NCBI GenBank assembly: GCA_932521025.1
Contig: OW051470.1
Location: 4,140,501-4,204,500, forward strand
Direction: 5' to 3'
DNA from: Oscheius onirici
Lineage: Eukaryota > Nematoda > Chromadorea > Rhabditida > Rhabditidae
Length of the DNA: 64,000 nucleotides
Shown here: positions 47,855 through 59,242 of the stretch, piece by piece
Layout of the letters: the number at the start of each line of letters is the position of its first letter
Numbering within the stretch: the first letter of the stretch is position 1
The notes under the pieces: model-generated
Told to the model about the DNA's origin: nothing
Seen by the model: the letters and a program-made list of their open reading frames with translations, nothing else
The model's database searches: none
Program-made: the position numbers and the translations under genes

Positions 47855-49171
47855 CTAGAGCTTTTTCGAGACAAGAAGGAAGATGTCGTCGTGAGTGATG
47901 AACTTGTATCCGTGCTGTTCTTCAGTGGCCATTCCGTGCATCTGAGCATATTCTCAATCAAAACATTTATTCTGTACTCACTTTTAAAGCATCTACGATA
48001 TGCTGTTTGCACAATTTATGACTGTGGAATCTTTTTCCTCCAAAAGTGTAGCTCGTCTTGGGTTAGGAATGAGTGGTTTAAAACTAAGTGATTGAAAATA
48101 TGTGTTAATGGGATCAGTGCACCACGACCAATCATCGAGTTTTCGCACATCCATTGTTCAGTTATCACCCCGATTGTTTTATAAGACTGTGTAGCTCTTG
48201 TATTATCAAGAACCTTATTGGAAAGGTAGTTTCAATACGAGAACCTATTAGGTGACCCGACCATCTCACACAGAAACTTAGTTTTAAACCACTCATTCCT
48301 AACCTCGCCCATGACTCCGCCTTGTACTAGATAACCGCCGTCTTCGATCAGAGAAGTGGCACTGTTGATGGCTTTGTAGTAGCCTTCGAGAGTTTCACAC
48401 GAGTATTCCATACAGAAGACAGTTGTCACCACCTGAATGCCTTTAGACCTTTCCAATCCCATATTTCGCAGTCTTTTTGGATTGCAAACTATCAGGCCAA
48501 ACTCTGTCCCAAAGACCTGCTGTTACACCTTTTTTCGGTCAAAATATGCCGTTGCCTACCGTTTTCTGCTAACCATTCATAGCGCAATTTTGTAACACTC
48601 GAATTTAGATCTCTGTGCGACGACTACAGCACTAGATAGAGAAAGATTTGAATACCTGAAACTTGTCTGGAAGCTGTTCCGTCTCGTTTTTCTTCCAGCT
48701 GACACTCTTTATGACCGGACTCTCTTGAACGTTCACCTCGAAGACAGCTCTCATTTTCTGTCTGGCCTTTTCCTGCATCTGTTCTGGGTTCTCATGACTA
48801 GCCTCAATATTGGCTATCCAGTCACAGACCGCTTTCCAGTTGAAGGATCCTCTGAACCTAGAATGTTTTTGATTCGGACTACTGATCACCTTGTCTCGAT
48901 CCAATCGATGAGAGTTTCTCGATTGGCGGGAGCATAGTCGGACGTGTAGATGAGTTCAGCTCGATCTCTCAAAGCAATTGGAAGATACACAGTCGGACCT
49001 GGACGAAGTATTCAGCTACAGAGTTTCACTCACCTGCTCCAAGATCGAGTACCGTTTGAATCTTGTCCGGTAGACGGTACAGAATTCCCGGGAGGAAGAA
49101 GAGGACAATATTCATAGCCGTGTCTTCCGCTGCAGACTTGTAGAACGATTCGAGGTACTCGGTCGGATCAA
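47855..49171 (-). CDS. NNMT/PNMT/TEMT-type N-methyltransferase (ANMT-like), 5' end unresolved
   Basis: Exons read from 49171 downward: FDPTEYLESFYKSAAEDTAM and VLDLGAG / PTVYLPIA (SAM motif I split by an intron), YTSDYAPANRETLIDWIETR, GSFNWKAVCDWI, VVTTVFCMEYSCETLEGYYK, DGGYLVQGGVMGE, then after the 247-nt TIR intron TSYTFGGKRFHSH and, after a 39-nt intron, HGYKFITHDDIFLLVSKKL. This is the order of vertebrate NNMT and C. elegans ANMT proteins, which methylate nicotinamide or amines with S-adenosylmethionine. The start exon is not resolved: a frame ending EIGRQLVSLN can be spliced on, but no in-frame ATG is clear. The intron 48057-48303 is an inverted-repeat element (see findings). Confidence 0.82.
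48061..48304. mobile_element. Terminal-inverted-repeat element acting as an intron (introner-like)
   Basis: Perfect 29-bp inverted repeats lie at 48061-48089 (starting GGTTAGGAATGAG) and 48276-48304 (ending CTCATTCCTAACC). They enclose 186 nt without coding capacity. On the gene's strand the first repeat begins at the last base of the exon, so the GT donor (GTTAGG) is inside the repeat. The other repeat ends next to the acceptor CCCAAG. Removing 48057-48303 restores the reading frame from GGVMGE to TSYTFGG. I saw no clear target duplication. Confidence 0.8.
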
Positions 49172-49352
49172 ACTGCAATGAGAGTATTGGAAAATACAGC
49201 GACTTTGAAGTTGTGTAGAATGAAATTCAAATTCCCGCTCTTACATTCAAAGACACTAATTGGCGGCCGATTTCAACTCGCGCTTTCGCGTTTCGTTTCC
49301 TTTTTTTTCTCGGCTTCAGGTTGTTCTGCTTTCATTATTTTTGTTCAGAAGA

Positions 49353-49889
49353 ATGTCTAGAAAAATAGCTGTTGGGTGTGCTGCTTATTACTTCTCATCG
49401 CCATTTTCTAATCTAGTTCTTTAGCATGTCAACTCCCCGTATAGTGACAATGGCTGGGGCTTGCCTAATCCGGAGCCCATTGTTCAGCGCGAATTCACGC
49501 CCGATGTCTATCAGAACTCCTACATTCAATATTTTATTCTGCGTCTTCTTCGAGCACGGAACAATTACGTAAGTATTTCAAATTTTCTCTACGAACACTT
49601 TGTAGCCTCCGTTGCCGAACACAATGACTGCCGAATTATCAATAAGATGAATTTTGCTACGAATCGCTTTGAAACAAGGACTCCTGTAACTAGCGGATTC
49701 GGATGTCCTCAGACCAGCAAATTTGGATGTCCTCAGTTTCTTGATAGAAGCTATATTCCTGGCAACAACTTGGATGAACCGTCTGACACTCATCCAGTCG
49801 ATCCTTCTGGATATGTCCACAACAATTACCACGACGTTTCTGCTGATTACAGTCGTACTTTACCAAGTATTTATTTTCTATCTATCTAA
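49353..49889 (+). CDS. Small hypothetical protein
   Basis: An ATG at about 49353 (behind TTTTTGTTCAG) gives MSRKIA. It can be spliced over a ~52-nt intron ending CTTTAG to CAT GTC AAC at about 49424. The frame then reads HVNSPYSDNGWGLPNPEP, QREFTPDVYQNSYIQYFI and LRLLRARNNY. After this either a 37-nt intron leads to an early stop (PPLPNTMTAELSIR) or the frame runs on to 49889 with GFGCPQTSKFGCPQ. I do not recognise the protein. It is divergent from the methyltransferase gene. Confidence 0.4.
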
Positions 49890-49930
49890 AATATGAAAAA
49901 GAGAAAGTGTCTGACTGTGTTTTTTGGTGG

Positions 49931-50761
49931 AATTTTGGTGTATTGTTAAGAGTCGCCGTCTTCACCCAGACGGCCCCGGTTCGTCTCCTCTCCTCGGCAA
50001 ATTTTTTTGCCAAATTCTTTTGAGTAGGAAATGTAACCGGTAGGGGATCAGAAGAGATCGGTTGATTTGTCAGAGAGGAATCGTATGGCCAGAAAAAAGG
50101 AAAATTCGCATCGGTTCTTTAAGAGGGGATGAGACCCCTGGGCAAGAATGAAAAAGGTCCGATTGATTAGGGAAGGAAGAAGACGTGACAGGATCAGGCG
50201 AGGTCGGTTGACTGGGGAACAGGCTTGTTGATTCTGGGTTGTTGAGCTGCGCTGCGGCCAGGTTGGACTTTGCGGCGGGCTAAAAAATTCATTTCGCATT
50301 TTTTTCTGACTTTTTTTTGTTTCCAAATACGTCCCCCGATTAGATTTAGTTTTGCATCAGAAAAATTGGAAGAAAATCGAAAACTGACGACAACAATAGA
50401 AGAAAACCAGCCGGCTTCGCCGCCTGTCGGCGGCTTTTCTAATTGTGTTTTCTTTACTTCTGCTCCCTTCCCCAGTCAACCGATCTCTTTTGATCCCTTC
50501 TGTTCCCTTCCCCAGTCAACCGATCCCTTTTGATCTCTTCCCCAGTCAACCGATCTCTTCTGCTTCCTTCCCCAGTCAACCGATCTCTTATGGTCCCTTT
50601 TGATCCCTTCCCCAGTCAACCGATCTCTTCTGATCCCCTACCGGTTACTCTGACTCTATTTCCTACTGAAAACAATTTAGCAAAAATATTTAGCGAGGAG
50701 AGGAGTCGAACCCGCGTCGTCTGGGTGAAGACGGCGGCTCTTAACAATACACCAAAATTTC
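49931..50761. mobile_element. Palindromic element with tRNA-Glu-like modules at both ends
   Basis: The outer ~130 nt (49931-50062) return inverted at about 50620-50761. Each arm reads AATTTTGGTGTATTGTTAAG, then a stem GCCGTCT/AGACGGC (or a variant) with a TCACCC loop, then a box-B-like GGTTCG-CTCC, then a T run. This resembles tRNA-Glu with box A and box B, in convergent orientation. The arms end with GTAACCGGTAGGGGATCAGAAGAGATCGGTTGA. The interior holds the minisatellite at 50461-50640. No coding frame is supported. Confidence 0.65.
50461..50640 (+). repeat. Minisatellite with 30/40-nt periodicity
   Basis: The core CTTCCCCAGTCAACCGAT occurs five times, beginning near 50467, 50507, 50537, 50567 and 50607 (steps of 40, 30, 30 and 40). 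Spacers are multiples of about 10 nt of TGATCCCTTT-like text. A single inverted unit occurs near 50209-50226. Confidence 0.85.
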
Positions 50762-50937
50762 AGGTCCCGGACAAACAAATAAACAGAGTCCACGGCAGAC
50801 ACCATTGCGCTTTAGTAGTAGAGAGATAGCCTAATGTAGCTCAAAAACAGAAAAAGAAAAGAATCAGGTGGACATCCGTTTTGGGACTTGGGACGGTCAA
50901 ATTTTATTTTCTCCCTTGGGACGGTCAAATATAGCCC

Positions 50938-51796
50938 ATTCCAAAAAAAATGGTGCATAATTCAAACCGGCCCGCCAAGAAATTCGCGGGGATTTGAACG
51001 CTCAATAATATACCTGATCTTTTCCAGCTTATCTATGTTTTGTGTAGCCGATAATAATCTGAATAGTTTCTTTCTTCGCGTAGTAAAGTGTACATTCTAC
51101 TATTCTTGAACAGAAAACGAGCAAAAAATCGGTTAAGAAACGATGAACGAAAAAGTATACCATAGGTTTTTCACTTCAAATCGCTCCGTAAAGAAGGGCA
51201 AATGATAAATAAAGTGTAAGTAAGCTATTATTATCCCTTTCCACTGATTATCTAAGGTTTGAGCACTTACCCAGCTTGTTTAGAGTCAGTTTGACTTCTT
51301 GAGTTATTTTCAATTTTTTCGACTACAAGCACTCATTTCGCGATGTTCTACAATCTTGTAGAGGAGATCAAAAGCTACAACATTGCAGAACATCACGAAG
51401 CTGGATAACCTTTTCTTCATGCTGGAAAACCAAAAACTCGAGACTATCTCCCAACTGGTTACAAGATTGTAGAACATCGCGAAATGAGTGCTTGTAGTCG
51501 AAAAACTGAAAATAACTCAAGAAGTCAAACTGACTCTAAACAAGCTGGGTAAGTGCTCAAACCTTAGATAATCAGTGGAAAGGGATAATAATAGCTTACT
51601 TACACTTTATTGATCATTTACCCTTCTTTACGGAGCGATTTGAAGTGAAAAACCTATGGTATACTTTATCCCCCCCCCCGCGCTGAATGGCCACAGGGGG
51701 GGGGGGGAATAACGCAACCTGCCCGAATTTTCTGCTTTCAAATTCCCGCGAAATTCTTGGCGGGCCGGTTTGAATTATGCACCATTTTTTTGGAAT
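50938..51796. mobile_element. Nested foldback element with long inverted arms
   Basis: Outer arms 50938-50998 and 51738-51796 match inverted (ATTCCAAAAAAAATGGTGCA ... CCGGCCCGCCAAGAA). Inner arms 51154-51360 and 51460-51665 are about 206 nt each and nearly identical inverted. The loop is 99 nt. A C10/G12 pair of homopolymers lies at about 51670-51708. The loop shares GAGGAGATC-AAAGCTACA and GCAGAACATCAC-AAGCT with the element in the tim-10 intron. Confidence 0.75.
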
Positions 51797-51879
51797 CTAC
51801 TATATCGCTTGGGACGGTTAACGTGAAAAAGAGCCGGGGAAGAGATCAGAAGTAAAGAAGAAAACACAAGTAAAAAAGC

Positions 51880-52060
51880 CGCTGACAGGCGGCGAAGCCG
51901 GCTGGTCCACTTTAAATTGCTCTCGCGTCTCTGTTTGTCTGTCTGAAGCTTTTACTGAGGATAATGAGGGGAGCTTTGTGCGCAAATTAGTTTTTAGCAA
52001 GTCACGACAGGAACTTCACTTCTTGCGACTTTAGTAGTTTCTTTGGAGGTACAAAGTGAT
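51880..52060. repeat. Direct copy of the 47.4-kb repeat plus an inverted piece of the 50.4-kb sequence
   Basis: 51909-52010 repeats 47403-47505 in direct orientation. 51881-51906 (AAGCCGCTGACAGGCGGCGA) is the inverted copy of 50408-50434. 52033-52050 repeats TAGTTTCTTTGGAGG from 47651. Confidence 0.6.
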
Positions 52061-52149
52061 ATGGGGGCGTGTACTGGAATCTAGAATCCGCGACAGAACA
52101 AAGTAATAGATGAAAACGAAGAATCTCTAACTTTAGCCCTGAGAGGGCG

Positions 52150-52790
52150 GTGCTATCCTTGTTGTCACAAATTGTTTTAGTTCCAAATATTACCAATAGC
52201 TTCATGGGACTTCAACAATACCTGGAAGAGCTTCAACAACTGACTGCTCAAAAGTGTTCCATGGAGGAGCAGACTTCCTTGATGAAGGAAGTTCTTTATG
52301 TCGTTCAAACCTCTGCTCAAGTAAGATTACTTTTTTCCTTTCAAACTGTTTCTTTTAGGAATTGGTCAACATTCACAATTCGTGTCACAACTAAAATCAA
52401 CCTTCAAGAATTCCACGTTTTACATCTGTAAAATTCGTTTTAGCAGTTTGTCATACTTGTCACTAGCACGATGAATTGTTGTCACAAATTGTTTTAGTGC
52501 TATGATGAACCTTCCTATATAAATTTACTGCTTTGTGAAACTCGGTCCTGGCTCTTCTCCAATACGTGTTTGAGTCAATATTTAGTTGTTTCTGTCTATT
52601 GAAAACGTGATCGAGACACATGTTGAGAACATTGTTGCCGCCCTTATGAAATTCAACCAACTATCCCAACTCACTTTGTCATGATGTTGAGATGCAGAAC
52701 ACTCCTCAAATTTCTCTTCCTCTTCTTTTTTGGTCTCTTCAGCTGGCGTCACGTTTGTCATATCTGAATTGAAATCGATCAAAAAGACGC
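52150..52790. pseudogene. Two short gene fragments
   Basis: On the + strand, ATG 52204 opens MGLQQYLEELQQLTAQKCSM and splices over a canonical 39-nt intron to QELVNIHNSCHN and a stop (about 51 residues). The phrase TTGTTGTCACAAATTGTTTTAGT occurs at 52158 and again at 52478. On the - strand, MTNVTPAEETKKEEEEKFEE ends at a good donor near 52676, but I found no continuing exon. These look like displaced or decayed pieces in a repeat-rich region, not complete genes. Confidence 0.35.
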
Positions 52791-53238
52791 AGTTATACAG
52801 AATCTCGGATAAAGACTGGATTGCGCAGGATAGCCAGGAGGCTAGACAGAGGATCTATTGATTATTCGGAGCAATCGGCAAGAGCACTCGCTGTTACACT
52901 TTTCCGTCCTCTTCAGTTCTTCCCCGTGTGGACAAATACTATTTCAAATATAAAACTACTTAAGTTCACTGAAACCCCAAGAAAATCTGGTCTTTATAAC
53001 TGAACCATCCTGAAATTGAATCGAATAAGCTAAATTACAGCCTTTTCCCATTTTACCGTTTGAACATTGTTACAGCATGGTCACTCAACGGAAAATTCGA
53101 CCGACCTCGCCATAAACGCCCTCTCACGTACGACCTCCCGCATATTTCTTTTGTCTCGCTTACTGCGGCTTTTCTTTCTTCTCTTTTTTAGTTTTTAATT
53201 GTTTTTTAGATACCTTGATGTAGCTAGAAGACGATAAA

Positions 53239-56200
53239 ATGTCAACGGGTGTTCTACAATTTGTCCGAGGAATCGACTTTTCTCGAAATGATTTTTCGGT
53301 GAGTTTTCCTCTTCCTTTTTTAAACAAGAAAAACATAAAAAGTTATAGTTTAAACTTTGTTGCAAGTACACGTTCGAATTTACAGGGCGATCTGTTCCCA
53401 CACGAGGTTGAGCAGATGACTCAGATGACATGGCTCAAGCTAAATCGAGCAAAATTAGACAAGGTAACATCCGTCTGTGTTAGATAATCGCACCAAAACC
53501 CAGGTTCCGGACGAGTTATCCCGCTGTGAAAATCTGGAACATCTTCAAATGTCTCGCAATAACCTCGTCAGCGTCCACGGAGAATTATCCGATCTCCCGC
53601 GGCTCCGATCCGTCATAGTCAGACATAATAATGTGAGTGCTTTTTGCCATACAAGCTGAACAGATTCTAGGTAAAAACGGCCGGCATTCCTACGGATATT
53701 TTTCGGATGAAAGATCTCACTATCATCGACTTTTCGCATAATCAGTTGAGGGAAGTTCCGCCAAATCTCGAGTATGCCAAAGGAGCAATAGTTCTCAATC
53801 TCAGTCACAACAATATCGAATCTATTCCCAACCAGGTAGTTCCGAATATATTTTTCTAAGTCTTGAGATCTAGGTGTTCTCCAATTTGATTGATCTTCTT
53901 CATCTGGATCTGTCTAACAACAAACTGGACATGCTGCCGCCCCAAATACGACGACTTACTATTTTGCAAACGCTGAAGTTGTCTAATAATCCACTCATTC
54001 ATTTCCAATTGAAGCAGCTACCGAGGTATCGGTCTTTTTTTATTGCAATCACTCCTATGTTCAGTATGAGCTCCTTACGGGTCTTGCACATGCGCAATAC
54101 TAATAGAACTTTGGAAAACATTCCTCCCACGCTGGACGACTTGGAAAATCTTTCGGTTTGACCGGATTTCCTCTTGTTCAATATCTTTTCAGGACGTAGA
54201 CTTTGCTGGAAACAATCTTCCCTCCGTCCCAGATGCTCTTTTTAAACTAAAAAAGCTGCGAAAAATGGATCTGAGCGGAAACAAACTGACGAGTTTGACG
54301 ATAGCCGAAGGAACCTGGGAGGGACTCGAGACTCTGAACATTTCCTGTAATCAGTTGACGGCCTTACCAGACGGAATCACTCGTTGTTTGCAGCTGAAAA
54401 AGCTCTATGCCAGTGAGAACAAACTCACTTTCGCCGGTATTTCTTTCATTTCTTCCCATTATTAGAGTATTTAGGCATTCCAAGCGGAATTGGCAAATTG
54501 GTACAGCTGACTGTACTTCATTTGTCCAGAAACAAGCTGGAACTGGTCCCCGAAGGCGTTTCTCGCTGTGTCAAGTTGCAGCGACTGAAACTCAACCACA
54601 ATGTTCTAATCACGCTTCCAGACGGCATTCATCTGCTTCCCGACTTGAAGGAGCTCGATCTACAAGAGTACGTTTCTCTTTATTCTCAAAGTATGCGTTT
54701 TCTTTCCTCTTCCGCTGCCACATGTTCAGATGTTTGCGAAGACGATTTGTCATAAGTGCGGATGACAGGGTTTCAAATGCGAATCGACCGAGAAATATTC
54801 GAACGTTTACACAAGTTTTTCAATTATTTCCAAGACAAGATCGTGGGCGCTACAAATTAGCTGCAGTGTATTTCTGAAAATGATAACCAATCGTCTTGTT
54901 TTCAGCAATGACGGCCTGGTCATGCCACCGAAACCGAACGAGGCCCGAAAGAAATTAGCCTTTTACAATATCGACTTTTCGCTGGAACATCAAGTACGTT
55001 TGTTTGTTTATTTGAACGGCCAACGTCTGTTGGCAAAGTCGTTTTCAATCTTCTTGCCGAAAGCTTTTCTCGAAACTTTCTCAGTAATAAAACGTCCGAT
55101 TACAGCGCAACCTGGCCGGTCAATCGCGGTGTTCGTCCATTTCTTCGGTTCAAAGTGGAAGCAAGGATCCTGTGGCTCGTCGAAAAGAATTTATTCGTCG
55201 ACGAAAGCAGGCCGCTGACCAACAAGACGCCAGTAAAGTGATCCAGGTATTATTTTGTTTTGTTTTTAGATATAAATATTTCAGGGTATGACTAAGATCG
55301 CAGGAGCAGGAGCGACACTTCAAGCTGAACGAGATGAAAAGGAAAAAATCGCTGCCAGATCGGCGGTTAATTGGAAGGCGAACATCGACAAACAAAGGCG
55401 GAAGCTCGATTACAGTGAGATTTTTGACGAAGACGTCGGAAATACCGAGGTTCGTTCTTTTTCAAATGCGAATGAATAACACGGCACAATCATTTCAGGG
55501 CCTCTGGGTGTGGGAAATTGAGAATTTTTACCCCTCGCTTCTGGAAGAAGCCTTTTACGGGCAATTCTACGATGCCGACTGCTACCTCGTGTTGAAAACT
55601 ACAAAAGAACTGTCGGGATCACTGAAACATGAAATCTTCTACTGGATGGGAGAACATGCTACTCTGGACAAGGGAATGTGCGCCGCTGTCCATGCTGTCG
55701 GTCTGAGAAATCATCTCAATGCCAGTTGTCGGTACGATTTTTCGGTTACCTTTCTGAAGTGTTTTTCCAGCACGGTTCGAGAAGAGATGAACGATGAGTC
55801 GGATGAATTTCTGGAACTTTTTGGAGAAGAAATTGAATATGTTGAGGGAGCCCGGACGAGTACAGGATTTTACACGACAGAAAAGGCGAAACACGTTACT
55901 CGGTAGTTTGGATATAATAGTTTCTTTAACACTTTAACAATTTGCAGACTGTATCGCGCAACTGTGAACGGAACAGTCGTCGAAATGGAGCCCGTTCCTG
56001 TGAGTGTCGAGTCTCTCGATCCGCGATTTGTCTTCCTACTCGATGAAGGAAACACCATCTGGATTTGGAGTGGCATCAAATCTAAAGTCCGTTTTTAAAT
56101 TACTCGAGTTAATTCCTACTCAGATTGTCGCTGCTAATAAAGCTCGACTTTTTGGGGAAAGACTGAACAAACGAGACAGGAAGGGCAAAGCAGAAATAGA

Positions 56201-58171
56201 GACGTGCAAGGGACTCAAAAGCCCCGAAGAATTTTGGCAAGCATTGACCGGCTCTCCGTCTCGACCTACCGAGCCGATTGTCGAACACGTTCCAGAGAAT
56301 TTCGTACCTGAGAGAAAACGGCTTTATCAGGTGATTAATTCCTTTCTGTTTTCTTTTTCACAGTATTACAGGTAAATATTGGAATGGGCTTCCTCGAACT
56401 GCCACAAGTGGAATTGCCCAAAGGCGCTGCCAAGCAAGATTATTTGAACACGAAAGGCGTTTATATTCTCGATTCGACGTCCGATATCTTCCTCTGGATG
56501 GGCAAAAAAGCCAACAGGTAGCTTCAACTTGTGTCCTTTAACAATGTCTTTAGATTACTCAAAATGGCCGGACAAAAGATGGTCAGTGAACTGCACCAAA
56601 TGTTGGAGAGACCGGAATATACTCAGATATCGCGAGAAACTGAGGTATTTCTACTTTTTACCGTAAAAATAGCAAATTGAAGGGAGAGGAAACGATGATG
56701 TTCCGTTCCAAGTTCACCGGCTGGGACGATATCGTTCCCGTCGATTTCACCAGAACGTCGGAGTCCGTGGCCAGAGTTCCTGATCTGAAGGTTATCGTCA
56801 AGCAGGAGAACATGATGAAACACGATCTGGCGGCGCTGTTCTTGGATAGACAACCTCCGATGACACACGAGGAAAGCGAAGAATTGCTGACCGCCTGCAA
56901 TGAAGATCTCGAACTAATTGAATCCTTTGTTCTCGTAAGTTTGCTTTTACTCTTTTTACAATCCAAAACACAGGAAAACAAAAAGTTTGTCAAACTGCCC
57001 GATCACGAATTCGGAACCTTCTACACCATGGACTGCTATGTCTTCCTCTGTCGATACGAGGTTTTCCCGGAAGAGTCGGAAGACGAAGATGACAGCGACG
57101 AACCGCCAGAGACCGATTTCAAATGTGTTCTCTACTTCTGGCAGGGGCGAGACGCGACAAATATGGGTTGGCTACAGTTCACCTTTCAACTTCAACCAAC
57201 TTTCGAAAAGCTCTTCAAAGACAAACTAGAGGTTCTGATTTTTTTTCCACCTTAAAACCCTTTGTTTAGGTTGTGCGTATGCATCAACAACAAGAAAATC
57301 ACAAGTTCTTGTCGCATTTCCGCCGGAAGTTTCTAATTCGACGAGGACGTCGTGGTCTGACGAAGAATCTCGGTGGAAGATGGCCCGAGCTCTTCCAGAT
57401 CCGAGCGAACGGCTCCAGTGTCTGTACAAGAACAATCCAAATTGACTGCACGTTTGTTCTAACACTCTGTTCATTCCGAACTCCGCATTTCAGAGCAGAC
57501 CAACTTTGTTCCGCTTTCTGTCACATCCTGCGAATTCCCTTCAAAATGGAGCAAGAAGACGGCCAAAAAGGAATTGTTTACGCGTGGATCGGCAAGGACA
57601 GTGATGCTTATGAGCGTGATGTGGCCAAAACGGTAGCGGACGAAATGATCAATCGAGATGACGAAGATTTCCCCGTAGTTGTGATCAATGAACACGAAGA
57701 GCCCGAAGAGTTTTGGCAAGGATTGGGTGGTAAAAAGAAGTACATCGAGGACGGAGCTTTCTTCAAACACACTCGACTATTCCGTTGTACTAATGAGAAA
57801 GGATATTTCGCTGTCTCCGAGAAAACTGTCGACTTTTGCCAGGTTTACATGCTTTTTGACATTTTTCAGTTTTACTTTAGGATGATTTGGACAATGACGA
57901 TGTGATGATCCTGGACAACGGCTCAGACGTCTTGCTCTGGATTGGACAAACTTCTTCTGAGATTGAAGGAAAACTCGGGTATAAAGCGGCTACTGTAAGC
58001 TATTTTGAAAATTCCCCTTTCTCAGTTTTGCAGGTATATATGGCCCATCTGATGATAAAACAGACGGATACACCGCGGAAGCTGAAGTTGGCGCTAAAGG
58101 GACACGAGTCGAAGAATTTCCGCAAATGTTTCCATGCTTGGGGTAAACACAAAAAACCCGCTGGTGACTGA
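53239..58171 (+). CDS. fli-1: Flightless-I homologue (LRR plus gelsolin repeats)
   Basis: About twenty small exons run from ATG 53239 ([20 protein letters not shown]) to a stop at 58169-58171. The N-terminal half (to about 54700) is leucine-rich repeats ([40 protein letters not shown]). A linker follows with a basic helix ([16 protein letters not shown]), then six gelsolin-like domains beginning [12 protein letters not shown] and continuing with [66 protein letters not shown] and [16 protein letters not shown] blocks. The end [15 protein letters not shown] is diagnostic for FLI-1. It links actin remodelling to nuclear-receptor and cytokinesis functions. Most junctions keep frame by inspection. 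Confidence 0.95.
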
Positions 58172-58532
58172 TCTTGCATATCTTTTTGTTGTTAGGGTAC
58201 GTCTCGACGGTTCAGATTTCTATTCTTTTTGCAGACGAGTGATTCCAGTCACTTAAAATTATTGCACCTTAACTTAATTGTGCCATATATGTACACATAC
58301 ACGTCTGGTCAAATTGTCTTTTTAGTGTCTGCTCACTTGCTCATAGGGTATATTGTGTGGCTTTCCCTCATGTGTATTCATAAAAAGTATGCTTTACGGT
58401 TTTTTTTGTTGTTACTCATTAACTTTCGGTGGCCAGTTGGATGCTATTTGAGGCGCTGATAAGGCTGTAGTCTTCTGTTATCATTACTTCTTGCCCATAA
58501 AAGACGCCGCGAAAAGTTTTCTGTTCTCCGCA

Positions 58533-59048
58533 ATGGGTCAACACAGTCTAGAGGATCAGTTCAATGCCACCGTGGAAATCATCATAAACTTGCCGAAAGA
58601 GGGTCCTCTTCAGCCGTCAATCAAAGAGAAACTGAAGACTTACGGTCTTTTCAAACAGGCCACAATCGGTCCGTGTAACATTGACCAACCGTTCATCTTC
58701 CAATTGGAGGCAAGGATGAAATGGAATGCTTGGAATGATCTGGGAGACATGTCCAAAGAAGACGCCATGGCAACTTATGTCGACTTTTTCCTAGAAAAAG
58801 TTAGCATTTTTCGAATAAAATGGTAAAAGATTCAGGTAAGTAACACGGAGGACGAGCACGATGTCATGCAGTTTCTGAAAGATCCGAAGTGGGAAAAGTA
58901 TTTGCATCTAGAACCCATGTTCAGAAAGGTAAGGCGTCATTCACTCCGTCAAAATTCAACTCAGAACTTTGCGATTCTCGGAAGGACCGCAAGTAAAGGT
59001 CATGCTGGTGAGACTGTCGAAATCAACGGGGCCAAGATCCAATTGTAA
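58533..59048 (+). CDS. Acyl-CoA-binding domain protein
   Basis: Three exons (58533-58799, 58836-58928, 58965-59048) give 147 residues. The ACBP fold is clear: LEDQFNATVEIIINLPKEGP, LKTYGLFKQATIGPCNI, EARMKWNAWNDLGDMSKEDA. The YGLFKQAT and KW-AWN residues that hold the acyl-CoA are present. The C-terminal ~55 residues (QFLKDPKWEKYLHLEPMFRK) extend beyond single-domain ACBPs. No membrane anchor or ankyrin repeats are seen. The start Gly-2 (MGQHS) is a possible myristoylation site. AATAAA follows at about 59052. Confidence 0.9.
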
Positions 59049-59242
59049 ATGCAAATAAAAAGTTCATAATTCACACGAGAAAAAGATCAAAATCACAGAA
59101 TCTTCACAAAGAGATAATATATTCAGATACGTTGCATTACCTGCCATGATAAGGGCTCGTAAGGGTAAGGAAAACGCCAAACAGTGGGTTTGTAACAGTC
59201 AGGGAATAGACAAGACGTGTTAGGTGGTAACAAATGAACATA

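Noticed and set aside
48232-48303. C-terminus RNEWFKTKFLCEMVGSPNR for the methyltransferase
   Set aside because: This is translated intron (the inverted-repeat element). The genuine C-terminus lies beyond it at 47855-48056.
50467-50625. CRISPR array
   Set aside because: Regular repeats with short spacers, but the spacers are variants of the same sequence and the organism is eukaryotic; it is a minisatellite.
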